From Hevea brasiliensis (Eukaryota > Streptophyta > Magnoliopsida > Malpighiales > Euphorbiaceae), in contig NC_079510.1 of assembly GCF_030052815.1 (NCBI RefSeq), positions 48,388,725 to 48,452,724 on the forward strand: DNA of 64,000 nucleotides, written 5' to 3'. Positions 1 through 13,615 of this stretch are shown in pieces (the first letter of the stretch is position 1; each line of letters starts with the position of its first letter). The notes under the pieces were generated by a model, which did not search any database, had not been told where the DNA came from, and saw only the letters and a list, made by a program, of their open reading frames with translations. The position numbers and the translations under genes are program-made.

Positions 1-561
1 TCAATCGCAGATTCAGGACTGGACCAAATTCACATATTAATAATCCTTATCATTATTATTATATATGAAATTTGACCTTATAAACTTTTTTATAATATCT
101 AATATTACAAGATTTAATAGAAAATTAAATAATTTAAATAAAAAATTTAAAATTATTCACCTCTCAAATTATAATAGTGCTAATAATTTAAAAAAAATAC
201 TAATAAGTATTTAGTATGAGATTATTAAAGATAATTATTTTTTTTTTATCATTTCTCCAAAATTTTAATTTAGTATATTCCATTTTTTATAATCCCAAAA
301 AATACAAATGGCCTAGGAGAGAAAACACGTCGTTTTGATAGGAGAAACGTCAGCCAAAGGTCCCTTGAACAGCTCGTTTTCACTGTCCGCGCTCTCGTGA
401 TTCTCGAATGACTCACTCCCACTCCGATTCTCCCTCCATCTTTATTTCTCTCTGTGTTTTAGTTTAGTGGGTAGCTGAGGAATTTGGTCTTAAACAGTGA
501 TGAGCTGTTAGATACTGTAATTGATTTTGTTCTTGTGAATTTTCAACTAATTTAGCAGAAG
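1..561. other. AT-rich upstream region and promoter/5' UTR of the glucosidase II beta gene
   Basis: No gene is seen in the first 300 bases, which are AT-rich. From about 320 the composition changes. Two ACGT-core motifs, CACGTC at 326-331 and ACGTCA at 347-352 (TGACGT on the other strand), lie about 210-235 bases before the start codon. A pyrimidine-rich stretch at 400-460 looks like 5' UTR. ACGT cores bind plant bZIP factors, including those of the ER stress response, which would suit an ER folding gene. That link is inference, and such short motifs often occur by chance. Confidence 0.4.
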
Positions 562-3132
562 ATGAAAGTTGATACTTTGATATTGATATATGGTATTGTG
601 CTGGGAGTTTTTTGTATACCTTCAATTGCTAAATCTGCCGTCCCCAAAGACCAATTCCTTGGAATCCCTCCTCAAGGTCACTTACCATCTGTTCTCGTCA
701 ACTAAAATTGGCTTCTTTTGTTTATGATTTTTTTTTGTTTTTATTTTCTTTATTTTTTTTCCTTTTTAATTTTTCTGCTTTTTTTTTCTTTTTTTCCTTT
801 TTTTGTCACTTGGTGGAATTTTCGGATACCCAGATGAGAATTACTACAAGATATCATCAGAGACGATAAAATGTAAAGATGGTTCCAAGAAATTCACCAA
901 AGCTCAGCTCAATGATGACTTCTGTGATTGCCCTGATGGCTCTGACGAGCCAGGTTGGTTTTTAGAATCCGTGCTTCTTGTTTTGTTGTCCTTTTATCGA
1001 GTCATATTGGCCATATGGGTATAGTATTTTTCAGTTTTTTTCAGTTGGGTTGCTGCATCTCCCTAGTGTTTTAGATTGTGAATAACCGGAGCTATGGATA
1101 TTGTAGTATATCAATCACACTATCAAAACGTTTTTATCTATACTTTGGCGGATTGGATACTTTGTTTTTGCATGGAAAGTGTAGTTAGTTTCTTCTTGGG
1201 GAGCTTTCTTTTTACTCTTGCAATAGCCCTTGCATTATCTCCTTAATCTTTGCTCCATTTCTTTCTTTCTTAAAACGAAAGCCGCATTGCAGTACATTTT
1301 TTCTTTTCTATTTGTATTCACTATATGTATATTGTTAATTGTAGGCACATCAGCTTGCCCAGGGGGGAAATTCTATTGTCGAAATTCAGGACATATTCCT
1401 GTTTTGTTATTTTCATCCAGAGTCAATGATGGGATCTGTGGTAAGTGTGATGTTGGCACCTTGTGTAATGATTTATTCGAATTTATAGCTCTTTCTCTGT
1501 TTGTTTTAAGTCTTCTTTGAGTGGTTTCCTCATCCTTTTGATTCAGAAGCCAGATTAGGAAAAAAAGGGAGCACAACTGTTAGTACTTGAAAATGCTCAA
1601 AGCAAATATTATGATCACAGGTTGCATTGGCAAGACAATCGTATCTGACAAATTAGAAAATATTTATTCATAGGAGTTGTGCACATATTGAAGGAGCAAT
1701 CATCACCGGAAACTTGAATGATGTCGTCTCATTAACAATGATGAATTGGTCTATATTTTACTTTTTCTGGAATAGAAATGCTGCTAGAGAAGCTAGCTTG
1801 AAGCCAAAGTTTAATGTATATATTTTTTATTTATCTTACTTCATATTTGTATTTGTTTATCTAGTTCTTTAGAGGGAATTTACTGTTTTTCATGAACATG
1901 GCTGCTATATTGAGCATCATCAGAATGAGGTGAACCTGAGAACGTAACCCAAAGAAATTAGTTAGTTATAACAACAACGAAGCCTTAATCCCAAACTAGT
2001 TGGTGTTGCTTATAAACCTACCACAACCCTCCTCCTTTATCCGAGCTTGAGACTGGCAATGTTTTACTAAGCTCACATAGGTGGAGTTAAATTATAGCTA
2101 GCTAGTTACTTCTATATCTTCATGTTTACCTTTGTAAACTAGGTCAGGAGGTTAAAGTTATGGAGCAAATATGGGTAATGATGAAGAGATTTAGGGCCCA
2201 GCACATAAGAAATATCTTACACTGCCATTCTGTAGCATGTATATGTTATCTTCTGTTGAGCATGGAATGAGAATGGGAAAAAGAAAAACGAATTGTTGAG
2301 GATACACTTAGTTTACCATAAGCAGGTAGGTAATTGAGATGCCTCAAATCTCCTTTTTGAGTTATTTCTCTATGGCTAGATTTTATCTTGTTCTGATAAT
2401 TTCTTGGATATATCCCCAGCTGTGCTCTCTGCCTCCTTTTTTTTTTTTTCTTATTTTGGTGCAAAAAAAGGATGCACATCCTTTATTTTCCTCTTTGTAT
2501 GTATTTTACTGGCTTACCTTGCAGACTGCTGTGATGGGAGTGATGAATATGATGGGCAAGTTTTATGCCAAAATACATGCTGGGAGGCTGGAAAAGTAGC
2601 TAGAGATAAGTTAAGGAAAAAGATTGCAACTTATAAGGAGGGAGTTGCTTTGAGAAAGCAGGAAGTTGAACAGACAAAACTAGCAATTGCCAAAGATGAG
2701 GCGGAACTATCAAAGTTAAGAAATGAGGAGAGCGTACTGAAAGGGCTAGTTCAACAGCTTAAAGGTATAATTTGGTCCATGTTTTGCCTTTCAACAACAT
2801 TTCTTCTTGTTTTGCTTATTTATTTCCTGCCATCATCTTCATTCCAAGTCTTTCAGTCACTGACTTGAGTTGCATTTACAGATAATATTTAGTCTGCCAA
2901 ATGCCATACTAAATGCAATTGAATTGAAATGGTTCCAAATGTGTTATGTATTGAATAAAGAATATGTGGACATAGTAAAACTTAGTTTTATATATATATT
3001 TAGAATCCCTGTAATTAGCTAGGTCTTTATTTAGCTTCCTTTTATGTTTGTAACTCACCCTATATAAATAGGGAACCTTGTATATGTTTAAACACATAAG
3101 GAATAGAGAATTTTCTCCAAATTTACTGTTCT

Positions 3133-3171
<39 letters not shown>

Positions 3172-6100
3172 GCATAAACACATGAATATACTTGTAAAGG
3201 TGGTTGTTTGGTATTTTGTAGTATATGCTATGCATATTATTTTCTTTTTTTCTCCCATATAGAGCATAGAGAACAGATAGAGAAAGCAGAAGAGAAAGAA
3301 CACTTACAGAAAGAAAAGGAAGAAAGAGAAAAAATTGAAGCTGAAGGAAAAGCTAATAGGGAGAAAAGTGGAGTTGAAGTGGAAGCTCAACAAGAAAAAG
3401 GAGAGGCCATGGAGAAATCTAATGTTGGAGACAATCCTGTGGAATGTGTCGATGATGATAAAATTGGTGTGCTGGATGAGTCACCTTTGGATCAGGTGAA
3501 ATTTCCTTTTGAAGCTCAACTTTTGTCACCCTATATATGAACTTGCACATGCATAACCTCTTTAGTTTTATGCTTTTTATATAGTTTGTTGAGGTTGTAT
3601 AAGTATTTCCAGTTTCAATATTATGTTCTGAAAGCATGATTTCAAAAGGTCAATATTTGAATATTTTAACAAAGCTGAGATGAAGATACTATTCGTACTC
3701 AAATAAAAAGTTATTCTGGAATACATATAGATGGTTTGATTGGGTAGATATCTGCAATGCACATATATTCTAGATTGTTTAATCTTTTGTTCAATGTTTA
3801 TGATACCATTGAAAAATGGATGAAGTCATTCTGCCTGAAATTGATATATTGGAACTTCTCTTGCAACTTAACTCAACTAAGGTGGTTTTGGTTGAAACTA
3901 AAATTAAGCACTAAAAATTTAAGGTTGGACAATTTTAGCATAGGAATAATTAAAGCGCTAAAATAACTGAATGAATAAATGTTAAAATTTCAACTAAAGC
4001 TGATTACTTGAAAAATACATCCTGTTCTTTTCTATTCATTGGCATACTGGATTAATCACTGAAAAAAAAATCCTTATATTGTTTCCAATTTGCAACCTTG
4101 GCCCATACTTTAAAACTAATTGATTCTAGGCTCTAGCCTACAATTTAGTTGTTGGATGCAATCGTAATTAGAGTCATAAGGTCACTTAGACCTATTTAAC
4201 TGCTTGTAAAGTCAATTGACAAACAGACACACATATTATAAGATATTTGATGGCCTATTATGTACAAGTCCATCCTTTTGTGGACCCATCTGTAATGCTC
4301 ATATTGAAAGATAATTTTACATACATTTAAATAGATTTCTATGGCATGGCCATGATTACACCTCACAACTAAATGTTCGCACCACAAATTGGATAGGAAA
4401 ATAAAGACAGTATTCTCAATCCTTTTTGAAAAGGTTTTTATAGTTCTCATATGGGTCCCAATTGGTTGAACACATTGACAACTTTCTGTGTACACAATGT
4501 TCTCTGAAAAATACTTCTTCCACTTAAAATGAGCTTGGTTTAGACCTTAGTGAAATGTATATGGTCATAACTTCAAAGAGTCTAGCTAATATTGCTTAAT
4601 GTTTGTGCCCTTTCAATAGGATGAGGTTGGGGAGCATACTGATTATGCAGCTGTTGCTGAAATAGCTGATAGTTCCAAAATTGAAGGATCACCAGTAAAT
4701 GAAGTGAAGCAGGTAATGAATGGACTATGAATTTGTGAATGAATTATGTTCTACCCAACTAAGTATTGCTATCATAGCTCAAACGTTTGGAACTATGACA
4801 CAATATTCCTTCTTAATATAGCATGTGGCACTGGTGGAGGAAAAGTCCATCTCACCTGAAAGCAAGGATGGCTCTGCAGTTCTGAGTGAAACTGGTCATG
4901 ATTCTAAGAGTGAGGTGTCTCATGATCAAGCTGTGAAAGTGGTAATTGTTTTCCTTACAATAGAAAGCAGTAAACTGCATTCCTTTTTCTTTTTTTCTAT
5001 TCTTCAATATTGATTGGAACTTCAAGTTTAAGCCTTTGCTCTTATTTGAAGTTCTAATATACTGTTTTCTAAAATATTTGGTTCACTTATGATATAACTT
5101 CAATGAGTGGATTTCCAGCTATTTTCCTGGTCTGCATATGTTTGCTTGATCATGTTGATTCATTTGATTATCTTCTATTAGTTTGCCAAGAGGAAATGAT
5201 TAATATACAACACTGGCCTGGTATAAGCAGCTTATTTTTAAAATATTCATTAATGCCACTGTTTTGGGGACACAAAACAGTGTGGACCAGTAATGCTATA
5301 CAGTACCTATGCTACTGCAAAGTTGTTATGTATTATAGAAGAAAGTATAAGAATAAAGTGTAGATATGTGTTCTAGAAGGTTACTAGTTGGCTGGAGTTG
5401 TAGTTGAGTTTGTTAGAAAGCTAACTGAATCCATTAATTAGCTGGATAAGTCAGTTGAAGCAGACTAGGCAGTTCAGCTGACTTATCCAGCTAACTAACA
5501 GACTCAGCTTTCTAACAAACTCAACTACAACTCCTGCCAACTACTAACCTTCTAGACACGTATCTACACTTTTTTCTTAGGCTTTCTCCTATAATACGTA
5601 ACATTGTTCTCTTATAAATTAATTGACACTATAATTTTATACTTGTAAAGATAAAAATTAAACAAAGAAGATATAAATGAGAAAAAGAGGCAAGTGAATG
5701 AATTACGGACATGATCTGCATTGATATGAAGTTAGAAGACTGTTCATAAAATTTTATCAGTTTTCTTTGCTTTTCCTTTCTTCTCTATCTATTTTCTTGT
5801 TTTCCCCTGGCTTTTGACGTTTGCAGCTACTTCAACCTTTTGTCTTGTAATTTTTCTTTCAAAATTTTTGTACAAGCAAAATAATAATAATAATCATAAG
5901 GTGTTCAAATTCTATATTGGGGTGATATTAATTCTTTAAAATGAAGTTGTACTGCATCTTTTTTTAAAACCAGAAAGGGCAGTTGCTTCCTTTTCATCCA
6001 GTGTAGCTTTGTCCCTGCAAACAACTTGCCTAATTTATTTTACTTGTAGATATAGCGTTTCGTTTATAATGTGCTTTTGTTAATGTGCTTTTTTTTGGCT

Positions 6101-9057
6101 TAGTAATAAAATACATCGGTGCTATTATCGTAGAGAAGATGGCTTCACATTAAATTTTAGCCAAAAATAGAAAGAAAAATTAGATCTTAATGTACTTCAG
6201 ATGTATATTTATAAGTCTCTTGCTGGCATATTTGGGGACGTTAAATCCTTTCCCAAGATTGTTTGTTATGTATTCTATTTTTGGATAGTTTTTTCCATCT
6301 GCAGAAATATTCTCAAATTTGGAACATTTCTTGAAGTCTCTCAATGTTCTTGAAATCTAAAAAAATTACGTACCTAAGACTTGATAGTCTTCCTGTCATG
6401 GTACCCACAGGGCAATTATGCATCTGAAAATATTGAAGGTTTGTCGAAGGAAGAGCTGGGCCGCCTTGTTGCTTCTCGTTGGACAGGAGATTCTGGGAGG
6501 GAAACTGAGGGAGTTGAAAATTCTGAGAGGCAAATTCAGGGAGTTGATGTTGCAAAGGATAATAACAATGAAGACATGACACCAGATGTGCATGATAAGG
6601 AATATGATGGGTATGCTTCAGAAACTGATGATGAAATTGGAAAGTATGATGATGTTACCACAGAAGATGATATAGACGGGACTTATGAAGAGGATGCTCA
6701 TGATCATGCTGGTTTATCATACAAATCTGACCCTGAGGATGAATTAGATTTGTCAGGTTTGCAACTGCCTATTCCGTTTCTTTTTTGGGTCAATGTTGTG
6801 TTTTACAATCTTTTTTTTTTTTTTTTGTATTTTTTTAGATATACCAAGAAACCCATCTTGGTTGGAGAAGATACAACAAACTGTTAGTAGCATTCTGCAA
6901 GCTGTTAATTTCTTCCAAACTCCAGTGGACAAATCAGGTACATTTCAGAGCTGTGGTGGTGTAGTAACATAAATGTGGGAAAAGAATATGTAGAAATCTC
7001 AAATCTGGTCATCTGTTACCTTTGGTTTCTTTAGAGGCAGCTCGTGTACGCAAGGAATATGAAGAGTCCAGCACCAAGTTGTCTAAATTACAGTCAAGGA
7101 TATCAAGTTTGACACAAAAGTTAAAACATGATTTTGGTTAGTACATGACAAACTGTATCTCTGTGCATCTTGCAGCATTAGCCTGCCTGGTTTCATAAGC
7201 TGACCGTAAAGTTTAATGTTGCAGGAACAGAGAAGGAGTTCTATTCATTCTATGGTCACTGTTTTGAAAGCAAGCAGAACAAGTTACAAAAATCCACTAA
7301 TTTAGATTTTTATCGTACTCTTTTATTTGAAAGTAGTCTAAACTGTTATCATCCGTTTATCGTACCTTTGACAATTCAAATTCTTGCTTCAGGTATGTTT
7401 ACAAAGTATGCCCTTTCAAACAAGCTTCCCAGGTGGAGGTCCATACAACAACTCGTTTGGGGTATGCAACCATGAGAATAATTTTTTTTGTTACATTAGT
7501 TGTGTGCCCAATTTTCCTTCTGTTAGGTATCATTAGAGCAGCTGAAGATGGGATCAAGTTATTCAATATGGGTAATATGTTTAGGATCATTCTAGCTGTG
7601 CATTCAATGGTTTTTTAGTTCTTAAGCTGTTCATTAGTTTAGGAACTACATTAACTAGTATCAGTAGAATTGGGTGGTCATAGGGGGCTAGGACTATCAG
7701 ATGATCAAATTGCTAATCTAGACTCTAGAGTAGCTGCTATTCCTGATGAGTGCATTGAGTTTCTCTTATTCGCCTTTTCTCTCTCTATTTGCCTGTGTAT
7801 CTGTCTCAAATTTACTCATTTTATATGTATCAACTTGTTGACATGGTATTTTGTCTCTACATTTTGTTGTCTAATTTAATAGGCATTGGGACAAATTTGA
7901 GGATTTGTACCGGTCCATGATATTTTCAAATGGTGACAGGTGCTGGAATGGGCCTGATAGAAGTTTAAAGGTATATGCATTGTTTTGTTTCTATGAAACA
8001 TTTTATGATATAGACAGCTAGTGCTCTACTTTAATTGACATGGCCTATATTTGACATCCATTCTACTTAAATCCAGTAGTTGACATAATTCCCTGTTCCC
8101 CCATCCTTGTGTCTGAAGTAGACTAGGTATCGGAATCATGTGCTTTGCAGGACTTCTATAATGGCCAAACTTTCACATACTTGTCTTTCGATGGCTAAAA
8201 TTGCAACACATATGTGTAGTTCTACTCAGCTGATGGACTCCAAAGTGCTTCTTTATAACTCTAGCTCTTTGTTAACTCCAAATCTGGCCAAACATCATGC
8301 CACAAGTGATATCCATTTAGATATGATTTATCAATTTCTTCACAAGCAAAAGAAAAACACAATAGCTCTAGATTGATCCTTAGTTTAGCCTAGCTAAGGG
8401 TGAGCATTGTTTGGTCCTTAGATATGATTTATCAATTTCTTCACAGTCAAAAGAAAAACACAATAGCTCTAGATTGATCCTTAGTATAGCCTAGCTAATG
8501 GTGAGCATTGTTTGGTATAGAATTTTATCTTCTTCTTCTTCTTCTTCTTTTGCTGTTGCAAGTGTATTTGGAGTAAAGTCCCTCTTGAGAGAAAGTCTGG
8601 CATTACATTCAGCCAAAAGAGTTAATAAAAGCACCAATTGAAATGGATGTTAAGAAAGAATAGGTTCAATGGCTTTTCTAATATCTGCAATTTTGTATGT
8701 CCTATTATAGGTCAAGCTGAGATGTGGGTTGAAAAATGAGCTTACAGATGTGGATGAACCAAGCCGATGCGAGTAAGAAACTGTCATAATGTGTTTGCAT
8801 ATGCATATTGCATACTTGCGTGCTTCCTCTTTCTGTTCCAAACTCTTTAGTTTTGACATTGCAGATACGTAGCATTCTTATCTACCCCAGCTCTTTGCCT
8901 GGAAGAAAAGCTTAAGGTACAATTCACCTATAAAAAGAAAAGCTTTTACTCTTTGACTTAGTCCAATAGATTGAGTGGATTCTGAATATTACAGGAATTG
9001 GAGTATAAACTAGACTTGATGAACAAAGAACAACCACAGGGCCATGATGAACTCTAA
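562..9057 (+). CDS. Glucosidase II subunit beta (PRKCSH family), 16 exons
   Basis: Non-catalytic subunit of ER glucosidase II, which trims the inner glucoses of N-glycans in the calnexin cycle. It retains the alpha subunit in the ER and presents mannose to it. Exons: 562-676, 834-953, 1345-1440, 2525-2764, 3263-3495, 4620-4712, 4822-4941, 6411-6756, 6839-6937, 7035-7136, 7225-7282, 7393-7461, 7883-7970, 8711-8772, 8865-8916, 8995-9057. They join in phase to 651 residues. A hydrophobic signal peptide covers about 1-24. Two Cys-rich LDLa-like modules follow ([12 protein letters not shown] about 65-78, then [12 protein letters not shown] about 108-120). Next come a Lys/Glu coiled coil (about 125-265), an acidic linker and a C-terminal MRH lectin domain (about 522-632; [20 protein letters not shown]). 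The last four residues are HDEL, the ER-retrieval signal. Acceptor and donor dinucleotides are canonical throughout. In Arabidopsis the homologue is called PSL4. Confidence 0.95.
1968..2090 (-). mobile_element. SINE-like fragment in intron 3 of glucosidase II beta
   Basis: On the - strand this starts with a head resembling the LINE 5' end at 40.0-40.1 kb (GGATAAAGGAGGAGGGTTGT in both). It ends with GGGATTAAGGCTTCGTTGTTG, a tail typical of plant RTE-LINE 3' ends. Head plus tail without coding sequence suggests a short non-autonomous element mobilised by the RTE LINE. Boundaries are approximate and no clear target-site duplication was found. Confidence 0.5.
3136..3169. repeat. (AT)n microsatellite in intron 4 of glucosidase II beta
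   Basis: About 17 uninterrupted AT dinucleotides lie in the intron before exon 5. Such tracts are prone to length variation. Confidence 0.95.
5324..5603. mobile_element. Fold-back (long hairpin) MITE in intron 7 of glucosidase II beta
   Basis: The two halves are imperfect inverted copies of about 110-130 bases, with a short central spacer near 5460-5475. Left-arm words such as TTGTAGTTGAGTTTGTTAGA and AGCTGGATAAGTCAGTTGAA recur reverse-complemented on the right. The outer ends (TGTTATGTATTATAG / CTATAATACGTAACA) also pair. It has no coding capacity, which fits a fold-back MITE. The transcript could form a long stem within the intron. Confidence 0.8.
8318..8519 (+). repeat. 101-bp tandem duplication in intron 13 of glucosidase II beta
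   Basis: Two nearly identical copies (about 8318-8418 and 8419-8519) each contain GATTTATCAATTTCTTCACA and AGCTCTAGATTGATCCTTAG. Only a few bases differ, so the duplication looks recent. It does not touch exon 13 or 14. Confidence 0.9.
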
Positions 9058-11011
9058 ACTGCCATCATGAATCACAGCAAATGGTTTTGTAGAGGATGTT
9101 AACCGCGTCGACTAATATTGGGACAAGTAGTTCATTTGATCTTGAAATATTAAGAGGTGCAAAATGCATTCTATCTGGGCAGTTATTTAGAAATTCTGAG
9201 CAATATTTCAAGTGGGCTGCTGAATCTTTTATGTAACACTTCCAATTCTTTGAGGACTATAGGAAAATTGAGACTTGAGAGTCATTAGAAAATGTCCGGC
9301 TCATTTAAACTGATTTTGAAATCATTGATGCTCCAATACTTTTATTGAACTAATGCTTAGAGTTATTACAATAATATGGATAATAGTAGAAAACATTATC
9401 ATTCCTTTTTATTGCGGTTTCAGGAGAAACTCCACATTTTATTGAAAATGAGTTTAATAATTATTAAATTAAATATTTATATTTAATTAATAAATTAAGC
9501 TTATCTTTGTGGGTAACAATTATGCTGGTTATTCTGTGTGCATTCGAATCGGGAAAAGAAAACATTGTTGTGTGGGTAACGACTCACGGGGCAAGAAAGC
9601 GTAAGATCAGACCAAATGCCGGAATTAATGTCCCTCTGTCACTTACCATAATGGCTGATGAGTCATAACCATCTCCAGAAGTCCAACTAAATATTATAGA
9701 AAAAATCAAAAATTCAAATCTCAGTAATTAATTTTTTAAATAAATTTTCAAATAAATGAAGTATAGAGAGAGGGAGGTAGGAGGTAAAGTTTCTCTAGTT
9801 TTTCTTCCTTACTTTGCGCTCTAGGCATTTTTCAGTGCCGATCTTGCAGCTTCTCCTGCCCTTACTGGGCAAGGGGAGCTTCTCTCTTTGGCCAGTGATG
9901 GGTCGACCCTCCCCATAGCCAAGTGGGTGTAATTAATGTTTTGTTAAATGGTACTGTGGCAAATTGGAGCTTCATTAGAGAGAGTACGGATTTGAGTTTG
10001 TTGTGTTTGGTGTTATTGTTTGTTAGATTTTCTTTGCATGCAGGTTTTGGATCCTAGGTTGAGGCGTAAGGGTTACTCGGTTGTTGTTTGAAAGATTGAG
10101 CCTCTTGAGGCTAATGATTGATGTTTTTAGGGGCAACGTGCCTCCTAGGGACGTTACTGGTGCCCAGTCCTTCAACGGCTTAAAGGAGCTCTACCTGCCG
10201 TCCATTGGTCCTCCTTTCGATAAGGAATTTTAGTCAGTAGGCAATAACCGTTTAAATCCCTCTAAAATTATATGAATTTCTTGTATTCTTTCTCATTAAG
10301 ATTAGGGTGGTGCGTGGTGGAAGGCAGCGATTCTTCTCTACTTTCTCTTCTCTACCCGTTTCCTTCTTAAAAAAAAAGGATCGGAGTTGTCCAAAACCTA
10401 AGGTTCTTAGTTTTGGGCCTATAACCTTATTTTTTTTAATCTTATTTGAGTCAATCAAATGAGCATTTTTAATCAAAATTATTTAAATTTATATGAGTCT
10501 TAAGTTCAGCTTTAAACCTTATGTTGTATTTTCAAGACCTTTAGTGGATTCTTCTTTGTATTAGGCATTGGCCATTATTTCTGCAATAAAATTTTATATA
10601 TCTATTTAAAAAAAAATCAAATAATTTGTCTTTTAATTCATTAAAGTATATATACATAAAACTCCTTTTTCTGGTGGGCCAAACCATTTGGAAACTGCCT
10701 GTCGTTTCATAAAAAACCGAGGCGCAAAACAAATGCTGCCGCAAGAGCTCTCGAATCCTTGCCCTTATTTTACGTCTTCTTCCTCAAGGAATACTAGTTG
10801 TCTTCTTAAAAATCAAACCTTTCCCTTGCCAATCACATAACCCATCTCTTTTCTTTCGCTTTCTAAGTCTCTAACTCCCTTCTTATATCTCTCACGTACA
10901 CAGCTCTCTCCATCTTCCGCGATAACAATCCGGGTCTTATTGTTTTCCTTCTTTTTTGTACCCTTTTGCCAATATATATATATAGAGAGCCATTTTTTAG
11001 TGATATCAGAA
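9058..11011. other. Intergenic region between glucosidase II beta and pyruvate kinase
   Basis: Contains the 3' UTR of the upstream gene, AT-rich DNA, and a less AT-rich stretch at about 9800-10250 that resembles a decayed repeat with no recognisable reading frame. The last 200 bases are pyrimidine-rich. They contain a TATA-like run near 10973-10984, just before the pyruvate kinase start, and probably hold its promoter and 5' UTR. Confidence 0.5.
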
Positions 11012-13615
11012 ATGAACAACGGCGAAGCAGAGGCTGTTATAATGGAGGAGAAGCCCAAGACGAAGATTGTTTGCACCCTTGGACCCGCATCCAGATCTGT
11101 GCCTATGATCGAAAAGCTGTTGAAGGCTGGCATGAACGTCGCTCGCTTTAACTTCTCTCATGGATCTCATGAGTACCACCAGGAAACCCTTGACAATCTC
11201 AGGGCCGCCATGGTTAACACTGGGATTCTCTGTGCTGTCATGCTTGACACCAAGGTATATATATGTGTTTATCACTTTTTTTTTTTGTTCTGTTTGACTT
11301 TTATTCGGGATTTTTGCATCTGGGTATACGCTATTCATGTTACTTATCGATGCTGCATATCACTGTTCTTGGTTCGATATTGATTTTGTTTCCATCTCTG
11401 TCACCTGTGGATGTAGCATGCATGTCTTTATTTTGAACTTTCTGTAACCGGTTTTTTTCCCCCTTTTTAATGCAAACAAGCGGTTATTTTTATGTTTGGT
11501 TCATTTATATGATTATATTTTTGATCAATTTTGGGATTTCTGGGAGGCTGTGTTATAAATTTCCCGTTTTAAACTGGGAGTCGGCTAGCTGTTTGTTTAC
11601 ATCAGATGCCAGTTTGTTTTTTTGTAACTTGAAAAACCGATTTGTACTAATTCTTATCAGTTTCATAATTGGATCTGGCACAATTAAGGATCCAAACAAA
11701 GGGTAAATTATTTGTTGAGTAGTTGGTAATTATGCATTTCTAAACAGCTTCTAAAGATAATAATCTAAGGAGATTTATGGAATAGAACTGTGTTAACAAT
11801 TGTTCTTGGTAGAACCAGAATCTAAGAAAACTACAACTGACAAATACCGCAAAAGGGAGAAAATTAAAGACTCACATATTTGGTGAAAATGCATCTAAAT
11901 AAACCATTTTGGCATACACTATTTTTTTTCTTGAAAACGGAAGAAAATCATGATCTTTCTTCTATGGGAATCTTTTTATGGTTCCCTTTTTCATTTGTTC
12001 CATTTCAAGCTCTTTATCTAAAAGCTAATTAATCTCTCAAGTTGTTCATTTTGTTACACGCAACAGGGACCAGAGATTCGAACTGGGTTCTTGAAGGATG
12101 GCAAGCCCATCCAGCTTAAACAGGGTCAAGATATCAGCATATCTACTGACTATAGTATAAAAGGTGATGAAAATATGATTTGCATGAGCTACAAAAAGTT
12201 GGCTGTGGATGTCAAGCCTGGGATGGTTATACTTTGCGCAGACGGCACAATCTCATTTACAGTTCTATCATGTGACATTAAAGCGGGTTTGGTTCGATGT
12301 CGGTGTGAGAACTCTGCAGTTCTTGGTGAGAGGAAAAATGTTAATCTTCCTGGAGTGATAGTGGATCTTCCAACTTTGACAGAGAAAGACAAGGAAGATA
12401 TTTTGAAGTGGGGAGTTCCCAATCAAATTGACATGATTGCTCTATCTTTTGTACGAAAAGGATCAGATCTCGTTGAAGTACGGAAGTTGCTCGGGAAAAA
12501 TGCTAAGAATATCCTTCTCATGTCAAAGGTATGTCAATTATATCCCTGAATTGCTTTGATTTTGATGGTGATGTTGCATACTTAAATGTAGTGAGAAATT
12601 ATATCCAAACATTTACTTGAGCTGTTGCTCTAAACTTAGTGTTATTTTGAATGACTTGACCATGAATTTGTTGATATTCAAGGCTTATTGGATATCGAAT
12701 TTACATATGTTTGGAAATTTTTGAATGAACTACTATGAATTGCTTTATTGCAATCTAGAGTCTCACATTTCACTTGCATTTACTTTTACGTCTGTTTGTT
12801 AGGTTGAAAACCAAGAAGGGGTTGCTAATTTTGATGATATCTTAGCAAATTCAGATGCATTTATGGTTGCACGTGGTGACCTTGGAATGGAAATTCCAAT
12901 TGAAAAGATTTTTCTAGCACAGAAAGTGATGATCTACAAGTGCAATATTCAAGGAAAACCCGTTGTTACTGCAACCCAGATGTTGGAGTCCATGATCAAG
13001 TCACCCCGACCAACTAGAGCTGAAGCCACTGATGTTGCCAATGCAGTTCTTGATGGTTCTGACTGTGTGATGCTGAGTGGTGAAACAGCAGCTGGAGCAT
13101 ATCCAGAGCTGGCAGTTCGGACAATGGCAAAAATATGTGTAGAAGCAGAAAGCACCCTTGATTATGGAGATGTCTTCAAACGAGTCATGGAACATTCACC
13201 TGTGCCCATGAGCCCATTGGAGAGTCTGGCATCTTCTGCTGTTAGAACAGCCAATTCAGCAAAAGCATCTCTCATATTGGTCTTAACAAGGGGAGGAAGT
13301 ACCGCAAAACTGGTGGCTAAATACCGACCTGGCTTGCCAATTTTATCTGTGGTTGTACCTGAGATTGAGACTGATTCCTTTGATTGGTCCTGCAGTGATG
13401 AAGCTCCTGCAAGGCATAGCCTAATTTTTCGTGGGTTGGTGCCAGTTTTATATGCAGGGTCTGCTAGGGCTTCTCATGCAGAGACAACGGAGGAAGCTTT
13501 AGATTTTGCTATTCAACATGCCAAGGCAAAAGGACTATGCAAGAATGGAGATTCTGTGGTGGCTTTGCACCGAGTTGGAACTGCATCCGTAATCAAGATT
13601 ATAACTGTGAAGTGA
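11012..13615 (+). CDS. Pyruvate kinase, cytosolic type, 3 exons
   Basis: Converts phosphoenolpyruvate and ADP to pyruvate and ATP, the last step of glycolysis. Exons 11012-11254, 12067-12528 and 12803-13615 are all phase 0 and join to 505 residues, close to the usual length of about 510 for plant cytosolic isozymes. There is no transit peptide: KTKIVCTLGPASR begins about residue 15, which argues against a plastid form. Family signatures are present in order: the NFSHG loop, LDTKGPEIRTG across the first splice junction, the catalytic-lysine segment MSKVENQEG across the second junction, ARGDLGMEIP, and TATQMLESM. The C-terminal domain runs to the end (ends IKIITVK). Start chosen at the first ATG after the pyrimidine-rich leader. 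No lesions seen. Confidence 0.96.

Noticed and set aside
2909..3303. Two overlapping - strand reading frames in intron 4 of the glucosidase II beta gene
   Set aside because: They are built largely on the AT microsatellite and have no recognisable motif. They lie in an intron of a well-supported gene.
9800..10250. Possible exon-like block between glucosidase II beta and pyruvate kinase
   Set aside because: Composition is less AT-rich, but no frame stays open and no domain is recognisable.
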